A DNA stretch of 64,000 nucleotides from an uncultured Flavobacteriaceae bacterium (GTDB lineage: Bacteria > Bacteroidota > Bacteroidia > Flavobacteriales > Flavobacteriaceae): assembly GCA_943788095.1 (NCBI GenBank), contig CALSOZ010000006.1, forward strand, positions 45,559-109,558, written 5' to 3'. The position numbers were made by a program, and so were the translations under genes. This document shows, in pieces, positions 41,971-53,002 of this stretch. The notes under the pieces are model-generated. The model made no database searches and had not been told where the DNA came from. It worked only from the letters and a program-made list of their open reading frames with translations. Every line of letters begins with the position of its first letter. Positions within the stretch are counted from its first letter, which is position 1.

Positions 41971-42185
41971 TATAATGTATCTAATTAGTTCATAAAGATA
42001 TAAAAATTAAATCCTGTAACGAAACATATAAATTTAATAACCATTTAGTAACAACTTCGTAATGTTAATATAACGAACCCAGAATCTCATAAATTGTTGA
42101 CAGTTACTTAATAAGTAAGTATAAACTAATTTAATATTTGTTTAATATTTCATACATTTGGGTAAACAAAATTAAACCAATAATT

Positions 42186-43976
42186 ATGAAAAAAATTTAC
42201 GTATTACTTTTATCATTGACTATTACGAGCTTGTCTTTTGGGCAGACGACTGGAGACATCGCGTTTATAGGCTTCAATGCAGATGGATCGGATGATATAG
42301 CTATTGTAGTCTTAGCTGATATCGCTGCAAACACAACTATTTACATTACTGACAACGAAGTTAATGGACTAGCCCTCGCTGACACAAACGAAGGTGAACT
42401 CACTTGGGTAACAGGTGCAGATATAATTACTTCAGGAACGGTAGTCACTTTTACAGACTTATCCACAGGAACTAGTTCTGTGGTCTCTCACGGTTCAATT
42501 TCAGAAGGTAATTCATTTAATTTATCAGGTGGTGGAGATGCCGTTTTTATGTTCTTAGGAACTGACGCCAGTACCCCTACTGTATTTTTAGCAGGAGTTC
42601 AAAACGCATCTGGAGTTGCAGGCACACTTGAAGGATCTGGACTCACTGATGGATCAACTTTTTTTACTTTCACAAATTCTGGTAGTCCCGATGGAGGATA
42701 CTACTCAGGAGATAGAGATACCCAAGCAGCGTTCACAGATTATATCAACCTAATTTCTATTCCAGCTAACTGGACAACAGAAACCTCTAATGGAGAATTA
42801 GTTTTACCGTTTGTAAATACTCCTTTTACATTAGGCACACCATCACCAACAATTGTAATAACTTCCCCAGCTGACTCGACAGTTTATATCCCTGAGACTT
42901 CCACTGTTGAAGTTACATGGAGTTCTCTTAACGCCTCTGCAAGCGATACAGTGACTGTAACCGTAATTGAGGGTATGTCGTATACGGACACTCCCAACGC
43001 TACCAGTCCTTTTAGCATCACTGTTCAAGAAGGTGGGGCTTATACGGTTACTACAGAGTTAAAAAACAGTCTTGGAGACGTGCTTGACACGGACACTACC
43101 AGCTTTAGCGTCGGAGTTCTACAAGTCGTTGCAAACATCACAGCTCTAAGAGCAGATGTAGTCGCTAACGGTCCAGATGGTTTTTATGAAATTACCGAGG
43201 GGTCGTTACTAACACACAAAGATGGATATAAAGGTAAAAAATGGTTTCAAGATGCTACGCCATCTGGAATTTATATTTATGATGCAGAAGACGTAATTGC
43301 AACTACTTACAACGTAGGAGACATGGTTTCTGGATTAAAAGGTAAGGCCGTAATTGTAAATGGAGTCCTTCAATTACATCCTACAGAAGATTCTGGAGTA
43401 ATTGCTTCTTCTGATAATGCTGTGGTTGCACAAACAGTCACTATTGCAGGCTTCAATGCAGCTCCTAGCGATTATGAATCAACATTCATTAACTTTGAGA
43501 ATGTCACGTTTAGTGCTGGAGATGGTGCCGCTGTTTTTGCAACTGGACAAAATTACGTTTTGGCTCAAGGACAAGCAGAAACTGTTGTTCGTACTGAATT
43601 TTACGGCGCAGATTATATTGGTGAGATCATCCCATCAACAGAACTTGCGAATGTTTCAGGAATCGCTGGCGCATATAATGGAACTGCACAATTGTATGTT
43701 AGAAATCTTGCAGACCTTACAACACTATCTGCAGGACAATTTGAAGTTTCGAAATTTAACTTATTCCCTAACCCATCTAAAAGTGATTTTGTAAACATCA
43801 CTTCAACTGGTTCCGGAGCAATGCAAGCCGCTATATTTGACATTCTTGGAAAACAAGTGATCAATACAACGGTATCAAACAAGCGTATAAATATTTCTAC
43901 GCTTCATACAGGGATTTATATTGTAAAGCTGACGCAAGGGGCAGCAACAACGACTAAAAAATTGATTATCCAATAA
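42186..43976 (+). CDS. T9SS-sorted multidomain secreted protein
   Basis: Signal peptide MKKIYVLLLSLTITSLSFGQ; C-terminal FNLFPNPSKSDFVNITS...TGIYIVKLTQGAATTTKKLIIQ. Confidence 0.85.
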   Translation: MKKIYVLLLSLTITSLSFGQTTGDIAFIGFNADGSDDIAIVVLADIAANTTIYITDNEVNGLALADTNEGELTWVTGADIITSGTVVTFTDLSTGTSSVVSHGSISEGNSFNLSGGGDAVFMFLGTDASTPTVFLAGVQNASGVAGTLEGSGLTDGSTFFTFTNSGSPDGGYYSGDRDTQAAFTDYINLISIPANWTTETSNGELVLPFVNTPFTLGTPSPTIVITSPADSTVYIPETSTVEVTWSSLNASASDTVTVTVIEGMSYTDTPNATSPFSITVQEGGAYTVTTELKNSLGDVLDTDTTSFSVGVLQVVANITALRADVVANGPDGFYEITEGSLLTHKDGYKGKKWFQDATPSGIYIYDAEDVIATTYNVGDMVSGLKGKAVIVNGVLQLHPTEDSGVIASSDNAVVAQTVTIAGFNAAPSDYESTFINFENVTFSAGDGAAVFATGQNYVLAQGQAETVVRTEFYGADYIGEIIPSTELANVSGIAGAYNGTAQLYVRNLADLTTLSAGQFEVSKFNLFPNPSKSDFVNITSTGSGAMQAAIFDILGKQVINTTVSNKRINISTLHTGIYIVKLTQGAATTTKKLIIQ

Positions 43977-43995
43977 TCTCATTTTTATAATACTC

Positions 43996-44029
43996 AAAAA
44001 GAGCGTTGCCAAATGGTAACGCTCTTTTT
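43996..44029 (+). terminator. Intrinsic terminator
   Basis: AAAAAGAGCGTTGCCAAATGGTAACGCTCTTTTT. Confidence 0.8.
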
Positions 44030-44065
44030 ATTTTTAGCTATTTTTGTGATGGACTATTTCACAAT

Positions 44066-45046
44066 ATGAGCATCAACGATTCAATTTTTAACATCCAATC
44101 CGAAGCCGATTTTAAAGCCGTTGCTTTAAACGTTTTCAAATTTCAATTTGAACACAATACAGTGTATCGTTCCTTTTGTGATTTACTCTACAAACATCCG
44201 AGCGATGTGACCACCATAGAACAGATTCCATTTTTACCAATTGAATTTTTTAAAACTCGTAACATTGTATCTACCAAGCAACTCGCAGAAGCTACCTTTA
44301 CAAGCAGCGGCACCACTGGAAGTCGTGTGAGTAAGCATTTTGTGAGTGATTTAGCCATTTACAAACAGAGCTTTAGACGAGGTTTTGAATCGTTTTACGG
44401 CCCCATTAAAGACTATACTGTATTGGCTTTACTCCCTTCTTATTTGGAACGAGAAGGCTCGTCTTTGGTTTACATGGCAAATGACATGATTGAACAGTCC
44501 AAACAGCCTGAAAGCGGATTTTATTTGCATGATTTAGAAGCCTTAAAAAACACCTTATTGAAGCTGGAGTCCAAAGGTCAAAAAACCTTACTTGTGGGAG
44601 TTTCGTATGCCTTATTAGATTTGATGGAAGCATATTCATTCAACTTAAAACACACCATTGTCATGGAAACCGGCGGCATGAAAGGCCAACGTAAAGAACT
44701 GGTAAAATCGGAGTTACATGCGCTTTTAAAAAATGGATTTGGCGTGGACACGATTCATAGCGAATACGGGATGACGGAGTTGTTGTCACAAGCCTACTCT
44801 AAAGGAAATGGCGTGTTTGAGACGCCCCCATGGATGAAAATTTTAACAAGAGACCCCGAAGATGCACTTTGCATTCAGCCGATTGGAAAATCGGGCGGTA
44901 TTAATGTGATTGATTTGGCAAATATTAATTCGTGTGCGTTTATTGCCACGCAAGATTTAGGTAAAATGAAGCCAGATGGGACTTTTGAAGTTTTAGGCCG
45001 ATTTGATCAATCCGATATTAGAGGCTGTAATTTGATGGTGCTTTAA
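44066..45046 (+). CDS. LuxE-like acyl-protein synthetase / acyltransferase
   Basis: FTSSGTTGSRVSKHFVSDLAIYKQSF...HSEYGMTELLSQAYS. Confidence 0.88.
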   Translation: MSINDSIFNIQSEADFKAVALNVFKFQFEHNTVYRSFCDLLYKHPSDVTTIEQIPFLPIEFFKTRNIVSTKQLAEATFTSSGTTGSRVSKHFVSDLAIYKQSFRRGFESFYGPIKDYTVLALLPSYLEREGSSLVYMANDMIEQSKQPESGFYLHDLEALKNTLLKLESKGQKTLLVGVSYALLDLMEAYSFNLKHTIVMETGGMKGQRKELVKSELHALLKNGFGVDTIHSEYGMTELLSQAYSKGNGVFETPPWMKILTRDPEDALCIQPIGKSGGINVIDLANINSCAFIATQDLGKMKPDGTFEVLGRFDQSDIRGCNLMVL

Positions 45047-46338
45047 ACTACTCGGATAATAAAAGTGCTACGTTTTCCGCGATTGATAATCACATACGTA
45101 TCATTAATCAAGTCCGTGCTAGAAATTTTATAGGCCTCCCCTACTTTTTCTTTGTTTACTGAAATCGAATTCTCTTTTAAGGCGCGACGTGCTTCGCCAT
45201 TAGAGGCTAAAAAGTTGGTTTCTGCCGACAACGCAGCAATCATATCCAATCCAGATTCTAAAAGTGATTTTGAAATATCGGCCGTTGGCACGCCTTCAAA
45301 AACATCTAAAAACGTGGCTTCATCCAAAGTTTGAATGTCTGCTTTAAACGATTTACTGTATAAAATAGTGGATGCTTTTTCGGCATTTTCAAAATCTGCC
45401 TGACTGTGAACCATGGTGGTGATTTCTTGAGCCAGTCGTTTTTGAAGCTGTCTTAAATGCGGTTGTTCTGTATGGGTTTCAATAAGCGATTTGATCTCTT
45501 CTTCCCCTAAAAACGTAAATATTTTAATATACTTTTCAGCATCATCATCGCTGGAGTTTAACCAATATTGATAAAATTTATAAGGCGAAGTTCGTTTGGC
45601 ATCTAGCCACACGTTTCCGCCTTCACTTTTACCAAACTTAGACCCATCCGATTTGGTGATTAAAGGACAAGTAATGGCAAATCCTTTTCCATTCCCCACC
45701 CGTCTGATCAGTTCTGTTCCAGTGGTGATGTTTCCCCATTGGTCGCTTCCTCCCATTTGAATGGTACAGTCATGCGCTTTGAATAAATGCAGAAAATCAT
45801 AGCCTTGCACCAATTGATAGGTGAATTCGGTAAAACTCATTCCGTCCGAACTTTCGGCTGAAATTCTATTTTTAACAGAATCTTTGGCCATCATATAATT
45901 GACGGTGATGTGTTTTCCAACATCTCTAATAAACTCTAAAAATGAAAAATCTTTCATCCAGTCGTAATTATTGACAAGGACAGCGGCATTGGTTTCGCCG
46001 TTATCAAAATCTAAAAAATGAGCGAGTTGTTTTTTGATGGCTTCTTGATTGTGACGCAGTGTTTTTTCATCCAAAAAGTTGCGTTCTGTCGATTTTCCTG
46101 AGGGATCTCCAATCATTCCCGTTGCACCGCCAACCAATGCAAACGGCTTATGACCACATTGTTGGTAATGTGCCAAGAGCATAATTGGGACCAGGTTTCC
46201 AATGTGTAGCGAATCGGCAGTTGGGTCAAAACCCACATAAGCACTTCTCATTTGTTCTAATAAATGTGCTTCTGCGCCGGGCATCACATCATGAATCATT
46301 CCTCTCCAACGCAATACTTCAATAAAATTACTGGCCAT
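45043..46338 (-). CDS. tyrS: Tyrosyl-tRNA synthetase
   Basis: AYVGFDPTADSLHIGNLVPIMLL; KFGKSEGGNVWLD. Confidence 0.97.
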   Translation of the reverse strand: MASNFIEVLRWRGMIHDVMPGAEAHLLEQMRSAYVGFDPTADSLHIGNLVPIMLLAHYQQCGHKPFALVGGATGMIGDPSGKSTERNFLDEKTLRHNQEAIKKQLAHFLDFDNGETNAAVLVNNYDWMKDFSFLEFIRDVGKHITVNYMMAKDSVKNRISAESSDGMSFTEFTYQLVQGYDFLHLFKAHDCTIQMGGSDQWGNITTGTELIRRVGNGKGFAITCPLITKSDGSKFGKSEGGNVWLDAKRTSPYKFYQYWLNSSDDDAEKYIKIFTFLGEEEIKSLIETHTEQPHLRQLQKRLAQEITTMVHSQADFENAEKASTILYSKSFKADIQTLDEATFLDVFEGVPTADISKSLLESGLDMIAALSAETNFLASNGEARRALKENSISVNKEKVGEAYKISSTDLINDTYVIINRGKRSTFIIRVV

Positions 46339-46412
46339 TATCATATATTTAATTAAGACAAAGATAACAGATTCATTAGTGATCAGAAAAGAAAAAATAG
46401 TAATTTAGTGGT

Positions 46413-47417
46413 ATGATATTAGTCACCGGAGGCACAGGGTTAGTAGGAAGTCATTTGTTGTTTGAACTCAGCAAATCTCAACAAAAAATTCGCGCCATCT
46501 ATCGTCGTAAAGAAACCATTGAAAAAGTTCGAACCATTTTCTCTTATTATACGGATACTATTGACGAGCAATTTAACAGGATTGAATGGGTGGAAGCCGA
46601 TTTAAATGACATCCCACAACTTACGGAAGCATTTGTAGGCATCACGCATGTGTACCATTGTGCGGCGCTGATTTCATTTGCGCCAAACGATTATTATCTC
46701 CTGAGAAGTACCAATGTTGTTGGGACACAAAACATTGTCAATCTTTGCATCCTTAACGCCATTCAAAAGCTTTGCTATGTCAGTTCAGTAGCGACGATGG
46801 GGCATGATCCTGTGAAAATAACAGAGGAAACTACCTGGTATTCAGACGAAATTAAAAACGTGTATGCCATTACAAAACAGGAAGCCGAAATGGAAGTTTG
46901 GCGAGGGATTCAAGAAGGAGTTCCGAGTGTGATTGTAAATCCAGGGGTGATTATTGGGCCTGGCTTTTTCAAATCTGGAAGTGGACTTTTGTTTAAGCTA
47001 GTCCACAAAGGACTCAAATACAATACTGCCGGGGTTTCTGGGTATGTCGATGTGATTGATGTCATAAAAAGCATGTTGCTATTAATGAATAGCGAGATCG
47101 AAAATGAGCGTTATATTTTGGTAGGTGAAAATATTTCGTTTTTAGATTTCACAGCGCTGATCTCAAAAGAATTTGGCATGATTCCTCCCAAAAAAATAGT
47201 GCCTAGTTGGATGCTTTCTATCGGATGGAATCTCGATTGGCTGAAGCATAAATTAACAGGTAAAAAGCGACATTTAACTAAAAACCTTTGTAAAACTTTA
47301 GGTCAGAAAAATTATTACAGCGCTGAGAAATTTTTAGAAAACCAGAGGGGTTTTAAATTCAAACCTATTTCAGTGGCCGTTTCAGAAGTGTGTCAAATTT
47401 TTTTAGAGGACGTTTGA
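46413..47417 (+). CDS. NAD-dependent epimerase/dehydratase
   Basis: MILVTGGTGLVGSHLLFELSKS. Confidence 0.92.
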   Translation: MILVTGGTGLVGSHLLFELSKSQQKIRAIYRRKETIEKVRTIFSYYTDTIDEQFNRIEWVEADLNDIPQLTEAFVGITHVYHCAALISFAPNDYYLLRSTNVVGTQNIVNLCILNAIQKLCYVSSVATMGHDPVKITEETTWYSDEIKNVYAITKQEAEMEVWRGIQEGVPSVIVNPGVIIGPGFFKSGSGLLFKLVHKGLKYNTAGVSGYVDVIDVIKSMLLLMNSEIENERYILVGENISFLDFTALISKEFGMIPPKKIVPSWMLSIGWNLDWLKHKLTGKKRHLTKNLCKTLGQKNYYSAEKFLENQRGFKFKPISVAVSEVCQIFLEDV

Positions 47418-47850
47418 GTTTAGATTCCAGTTTTAGTTTCCGATCACGTCTTAGACTGTCTGAACTTTCTTCAATACTTTTTTTGATAGAATCTTTTATG
47501 CGTTTCTGATTTTCAATTATGGTTTCATAAGCCGTTTTCTTGGCGTTCAACTTCAAATCCAATCGATCGTAAATAGACTTATAGGCTTCTCTTTTATTAG
47601 TGTAATAATTATTACTTTCAGCAAACTGAAGACTGTCAATCTTATATTTAGTGTAAATATACTCTTTGGGGTTTTGGATGTTATTTTCGAGCAGTTGTTT
47701 ATTCACGCCTTTGGCAGAATTTATAATCATGACATCATACAAAATATCGACCATTTGATCCTCAGAAATCAAATTATTTGGTTTTTTTATCGCTGTATTT
47801 CCACAAGACATAAAAATGAAGAAACTTCCTATGATAATCGATTTTTTCAT
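47365..47850 (-). CDS. DUF4296 lipoprotein
   Basis: SFFIFMSCGNTAIKKPNNLISEDQMVDILYDVMIINSAKG. Confidence 0.85.
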   Translation of the reverse strand: MKKSIIIGSFFIFMSCGNTAIKKPNNLISEDQMVDILYDVMIINSAKGVNKQLLENNIQNPKEYIYTKYKIDSLQFAESNNYYTNKREAYKSIYDRLDLKLNAKKTAYETIIENQKRIKDSIKKSIEESSDSLRRDRKLKLESKLKRPLKKFDTLLKRPLK

Positions 47851-49193
47851 CTGTTAAATGTTAAACGCATAGCTGCTTTTTGATTTGTAAAATTCCCGTT
47901 TTCATACACAATCGTCCCATTTAAAATGGTATGAGTCACTCGCGATTTAAAGGTCGAGCTTTCAAATGGCGACCATCCACATTTATATAGAATATTGTCT
48001 TTATTGACCGTCCATGGGTTGTTTGGTTTTATCAAAACTAAATCGGCAAAATACCCTTCTCTGATATACCCTCTTTTTTCAATTTGAAATAAAATTGCTG
48101 GATTATGACACATTTTTTCAACCATCTTTTCGATCGAAATTTTACCATTATGATGGGCTTCCATCATAGCGACTAAACCATGTTGCACTAAAGGACCACC
48201 AGACGGTGCTTTGATATAATTATTTGACTTTTCTTCTAATGTATGCGGCGCATGATCGGTTGCAATGACATCAATTTTATCATTTAGAAGGGCCTTCCAT
48301 AGCGCAGCTCTGTCTTTGGCTGTTTTTACGGCTGGATTCCACTTGATTAAAGTGCCCTTTTTATCATAGTCTTCATCAGAAAACCAAAGGTGGTGTATAC
48401 AAACCTCAGCGGTAATTTTTTTGTCTTTTAAGGCTTTTTTATTTGAAAACAAGGCCGTCTCTTTGGCGGTTGACAGGTGAAAAACATGCAATCGAGCGCC
48501 TGTTTTTTTTGCCAAGGCAATTGCTTTTGACGATGAAATATAACAAGCCTCAGCGCTTCTAATTTCGGGATGAAATTTCACTGGAATGTCATCACCATAG
48601 GTTTCCATATAGCGCGCCGTGTTTTGTTTGATGGTATCTTCATCCTCACAATGCACCGAAATTAATAAATCTGTACTTTTAAAAATTTTCTCTAAAACTT
48701 CTGGATTATCGACCAACATGTTCCCTGTAGAAGATCCTAAAAAGAGTTTTAATCCTGCAACTTTTAGGGGGTCTACTTTTAGAATTTCGTCCAAATTGTC
48801 ATTGGTGCCACCAAACATAAAAGAATAGTTTGCAGAGGATGTTTTTTGGGCGATCTGAAATTTAGCTTCTAATTTATCAATCGTAGTGGCTTGTGGATTG
48901 GTATTTGGCATTTCGATAAAAGAAGTGATTCCTCCTGCAATGGCTGCTCTAGATTCCGTTTCAATCGTAGCTTTGTGCGTTAAGCCAGGCTCTCTAAAGT
49001 GCACTTGGTCATCAATGACTCCAGGAATAAGATAATTATTCTCGGCATCAATCACCGTAACGTTGGAGTTTTTGACACTAATAGAGCTTGAAATTTCTTT
49101 GATGATTTGATCCTCAATTAACACATCGCCTTCGAAAATGGTTCCTTCGTTAACAATACGCGCATTTTTTATGAGTAGTGTTTGTTTATGCAT
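47847..49193 (-). CDS. pyrC: Dihydroorotase
   Basis: YLIPGVIDDQVHFREPGLTHKATIETESRAAIAGGITSFIEMPNTNP; DVIATDHAPHT. Confidence 0.94.
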   Translation of the reverse strand: MHKQTLLIKNARIVNEGTIFEGDVLIEDQIIKEISSSISVKNSNVTVIDAENNYLIPGVIDDQVHFREPGLTHKATIETESRAAIAGGITSFIEMPNTNPQATTIDKLEAKFQIAQKTSSANYSFMFGGTNDNLDEILKVDPLKVAGLKLFLGSSTGNMLVDNPEVLEKIFKSTDLLISVHCEDEDTIKQNTARYMETYGDDIPVKFHPEIRSAEACYISSSKAIALAKKTGARLHVFHLSTAKETALFSNKKALKDKKITAEVCIHHLWFSDEDYDKKGTLIKWNPAVKTAKDRAALWKALLNDKIDVIATDHAPHTLEEKSNNYIKAPSGGPLVQHGLVAMMEAHHNGKISIEKMVEKMCHNPAILFQIEKRGYIREGYFADLVLIKPNNPWTVNKDNILYKCGWSPFESSTFKSRVTHTILNGTIVYENGNFTNQKAAMRLTFNR

Positions 49194-49919
49194 TTATGAT
49201 GTTCCTAAAATTGTTTTTAATCGCATTTGAACAACGCCAAATACAGCTTCTGATATTATGCCTTTACTTAGCTTGGAAACTCCGTAGCGTCGATCGGTAA
49301 AGATAATTGGGATTTCTTGGATATTAAAGTTTTTCTTGTAAACGTTGTATTTCATTTCAATTTGAAATGCATAGCCTATAAATTTGATCGCCTCTAAATC
49401 GAGTGCTTCTAAAACAGAACGCTTATAACACACAAAACCGGCCGTCGGGTCGAGAATTTTCATTCCAGTGATGAGTCGAACGTATAAAGAGGCGCCATAG
49501 GAGAGTAAGACTCTAGACAAAGGCCAATTAACAACATTCACCCCTTTGATGTATCGAGAACCTACCGTCATATCTGCTTTTTGATCCTTACAAGCTTTGT
49601 AGAGTCGAATTAAATCCTTCGGGTCGTGAGAAAAATCTGCGTCCATCTCAAAAATAAATTCGTAATCACGTTCTAAACTCCATTTAAAACCCTCAATATA
49701 TGCAGTTCCTAGACCCTGCTTTCCACTTCGTTTTAGTAAAAAGATACGGTTGGCGTATTTTTGTTGAAGCGCTTCTACTTTTTGAGCCGTTTGATCGGGT
49801 GAATTATCATCCACAATCAAAACATGAACCTGATTATTCTGGGAAAATACAGCATGTATAATTGCTTCAATATTTTCAATCTCGTTGTAAGTAGGGATGA
49901 TGACAACAGCGTCTTTCAT
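49194..49919 (-). CDS. Polyprenol monophosphomannose synthase-like glycosyltransferase (GT2)
   Basis: VVIIPTYNEIENIEAIIHAVF...MDADFSHDPKDLIRLY. Confidence 0.92.
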   Translation of the reverse strand: MKDAVVIIPTYNEIENIEAIIHAVFSQNNQVHVLIVDDNSPDQTAQKVEALQQKYANRIFLLKRSGKQGLGTAYIEGFKWSLERDYEFIFEMDADFSHDPKDLIRLYKACKDQKADMTVGSRYIKGVNVVNWPLSRVLLSYGASLYVRLITGMKILDPTAGFVCYKRSVLEALDLEAIKFIGYAFQIEMKYNVYKKNFNIQEIPIIFTDRRYGVSKLSKGIISEAVFGVVQMRLKTILGTS

Positions 49920-49992
49920 TCAGCAGAAATTTTAGCAAAAGTAAGTTATTTTTAGCTCACTCATTTTATAAATATTCTTCTTAGCTTTGTAT

Positions 49993-50634
49993 ATGCTTAG
50001 AGAAGTCTTATTTAACGATTGGTACACTACAGTTATTGTGGCTAGCTTAGCCATCGTTGTAAGTGCAAAATTACTCAATGTAAATCGATTTTCAGACTTT
50101 TTAAGACTCATTGGAAACTCAAATTACTTGAGAATATATTTAAAAGATCACAAATTTCTGGATCCTTTTGATGTGTTATTGTTTTTAAATTTTTGCATAA
50201 ACGCGGTACTAATTGCCATATGCATTTACAGTAATTTTATAGGGAACATCGAATTAAATGGGGCATTATTTTTTCGATTATTAGTGTTTTTTATGGGGGG
50301 CATCTTACTGAAGATTTTAATAGAACTAGGGGTTGGCTATTTATTTGAAATTAAAAAATTGATTCATGGTTATGTGTTTCAGCAAATTAGTTTTATCAAC
50401 TTCTTAGGCGTTGTTTTACTTCCTTTAAATTCTTTGATGATTTTTGGCTTTCCTAATAACAGAGCTCTTTTAATTGGAATTTTAATACTTTCCGGCCTAA
50501 TTCTCTTAGTCGGATTCATTAAATCAATCAAATTCTATCAAAAACTACTTATGGATAATTTCTTTTATTTTATTTTGTATCTTTGCACTCTCGAAATTGG
50601 ACCATACATATTAATGTGGAAGCTGTTTTCGTAA
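49993..50634 (+). CDS. DUF4271 membrane protein
   Basis: Multi-TM protein directly upstream of hemD, the usual flavobacterial context. Confidence 0.8.
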   Translation: MLREVLFNDWYTTVIVASLAIVVSAKLLNVNRFSDFLRLIGNSNYLRIYLKDHKFLDPFDVLLFLNFCINAVLIAICIYSNFIGNIELNGALFFRLLVFFMGGILLKILIELGVGYLFEIKKLIHGYVFQQISFINFLGVVLLPLNSLMIFGFPNNRALLIGILILSGLILLVGFIKSIKFYQKLLMDNFFYFILYLCTLEIGPYILMWKLFS

Positions 50635-50666
50635 GACATAAATTAACATTTTAGAGTAATTGATCT

Positions 50667-51413
50667 ATGAAAGTAAAAACCATTTTGGTGTCTCAACCCG
50701 AACCAAAAGTTGAAAACTCTCCATACTTTGACTTACAAGATAGTCAAAAAGTGAAAATTGATTTTCGTCCTTTTATTCATGTCGAAGGACTCACAGCTAA
50801 ACAGGTTCGATTACAAAAAGTTGATTTTTCAAGTTATTCTGCTATAATTTTGACCAGTAGAAATGCTGTAGATCATTTTTTTAGAGTTGCAGAAGAAATG
50901 CGTTTTAAAGTTCCAGACAGTATGAAGTATTTCTGTCAATCGGAAGCTGTGGCGTTTTATTTACAAAAATACGTCGTTTACCGTAAGCGGAAAATTTATG
51001 TTGGAAAGCGTAATTTCCAAGATCTTGCTCCATTAATTAAAAAATATAATGAAGAAAAGTTTTTATTACCATCGTCCGATAAATTAAAGCCTATCGTTCC
51101 TAAAATGCTGGACGAACTTGGCGTTAAATGGAAACAGGCCGTGTTTTATAACACTGTCATAAGTGATTTATCTGACTTAGCTGATGTGTATTATGACATC
51201 CTCGTCTTTTTTAGTCCTTCTGGAATTGACTCCTTATTTCATAATTTTCCAGACTTTAAACAAAATGATACGCGTATCGCTGTTTTTGGAAATACAACAG
51301 TTAAAGCCGTTGAAAACAAAGGACTTCGTGTCGACATTTCAGCTCCAACCATTGAAATGCCATCGATGACCATGGCACTGGAGAAGTATCTCAAAAACGT
51401 TAATAAAAAATAA
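50667..51413 (+). CDS. hemD: Uroporphyrinogen-III synthase
   Basis: AIILTSRNAVDHFFRVAEEM...DILVFFSPSGIDSLFHNFPDF...RIAVFGNTTVKAVENKGLRVD. Confidence 0.9.
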   Translation: MKVKTILVSQPEPKVENSPYFDLQDSQKVKIDFRPFIHVEGLTAKQVRLQKVDFSSYSAIILTSRNAVDHFFRVAEEMRFKVPDSMKYFCQSEAVAFYLQKYVVYRKRKIYVGKRNFQDLAPLIKKYNEEKFLLPSSDKLKPIVPKMLDELGVKWKQAVFYNTVISDLSDLADVYYDILVFFSPSGIDSLFHNFPDFKQNDTRIAVFGNTTVKAVENKGLRVDISAPTIEMPSMTMALEKYLKNVNKK

Positions 51414-51515
51414 TTTATACTTAAGAAAAATCAATAATAAAATTATTTAATACAATAATACTATTGATAACTTCGATAAATCGTCATATAGAAAATCTAC
51501 AAGAATAAGAATCCT

Positions 51516-51707
51516 TTACAAATTACAACTCATATCAGCTCCACAGCACATCGGTGATTTAATTTTACCTTCACATTCTGGACATTTAGAGACTTGTACT
51601 TGTGAGCCATCGGGTAGGTCTATCTTCCCATTTTCTAAAGGGACATCGCAGTTTCCACAAGTTGCTTTGACTGCCATTCCACATTGTTTACATTCATAAG
51701 TATTCAT
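51516..51707 (-). CDS. Small CxxC-rich zinc-ribbon protein
   Basis: MNTYECKQCGMAVKATCGNCDVPLENGKIDLPDGSQVQVSKCPECEGKIKSPMCCGADMSCNL. Confidence 0.7.
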   Translation of the reverse strand: MNTYECKQCGMAVKATCGNCDVPLENGKIDLPDGSQVQVSKCPECEGKIKSPMCCGADMSCNL

Positions 51708-51749
51708 ACTGTTTTTATTTAAATTGATGATTCTAAAATTAGTGATTTT

Positions 51750-52694
51750 TTAGGATATAAAGGCCAAATAAATAAAAATTCCGTACATAAAAATTAAGAC
51801 AAATCCTTCGGTTTTTTTTAATTCATGCCGTTTCAATACCAATGCAAATGGTGCTAAAATGACTGCGAACACTAACATCCAAATAATATCTCTCGATAGA
51901 ATTTGTGTGTCTTCGACAATAATCGGTTTAATCATTGCGGTCAATCCAAGTACAGAGCCAATATTAAAAATATTGGACCCAATTAGATTCCCTAAAGAGA
52001 TGGCTTTTTCTTTTCGAATCACTGCAATGACAGAAGCGGCAAGTTCTGGAACACTTGTTCCCACTGCAATTATGGACACCGAAATGACCGCTTCACTAAC
52101 GCCTATTTGTTTTGCAATGACAATCGCACCATTGACCAACCAATCCGCCCCAAAATACAAAGCGACCCCACCGATGACAAACCAAATCATTAGTTTAAAA
52201 TTAGAAGTAATTGTGAGGGCCTCCAAGGATTCATCATGATCCTCTTTTGCTCCTTTTGATTTTTTAAGTAATAATATCACAAAGACTATTAATCCAAGAA
52301 ATAAAATAGCGCCTTCAAATGCGGTTAATTGCTGGTCATTACTTAAAAAATAATAAAAGGCAAGCGAAAAAAGCATCAATGCAGGCCAGTTAAATTTATA
52401 AAAAGAGGTATCCACATAGATGGTTCCTATAAAGGCTGTGATTCCAAGGACCAACCCAATATTGGCGATGTTAGATCCAATCACATTATTGATTGCAATG
52501 GATGAAGACCCGTTAAATGCGGCATTTAAACTGACTCAAAGCTCCGGAAAAGAGGTTGCAAAAGAAACCACCGTTAAGCCAACTACCATCTTGGAGATGT
52601 TGAGTTTGAACGATAATGCTACAGAGGCTCGCACCAAAAACTCACCTCCAATAACCAATAATACAAATCCAAGCAGCATCAAAACAATATCCAT
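51750..52694 (-). CDS. Calcium/sodium antiporter (CaCA family), one apparent frameshift near 52.5 kb
   Basis: VIGSNIANIGLVLGITAFIG; VGTSVPELAASVIAVIRKEKAISLGNLIGSNIFNIGSVLG. Confidence 0.9.
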
Positions 52695-52772
52695 AACTAA
52701 ATTTTTTTACGAAGATAAATCTTAGATATGAAATTTTCCTAAAATTAGAAGAAGAATCTCTATTTTTGGACT

Positions 52773-52928
52773 ATGAATTCAAAAACTGTTTTTAAAATCA
52801 TCGCAAAAGTCAATCAACTGATACTTCCTAGTTTGACCAAAAAACGAGTAGACCTCAGCAAAGCAACTAAAATACAAATGGCGTTGTTTGGATGGCGACT
52901 CTATATAACTAAAAAAGCGTTGGATTAA
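52773..52928 (+). CDS. Small conserved flavobacterial protein, 51 aa
   Basis: Not in the ORF list: MNSKTVFKIIAKVNQLILPSLTKKRVDLSKATKIQMALFGWRLYITKKALD*. Confidence 0.65.
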   Translation: MNSKTVFKIIAKVNQLILPSLTKKRVDLSKATKIQMALFGWRLYITKKALD

Positions 52929-53002
52929 TAACTAACCGCCGCATAGACAGGAAAGGGCTCTATTTTTTTTGAGCCTTCAAGAAAGTCGAGTTTCATAATA
53001 AA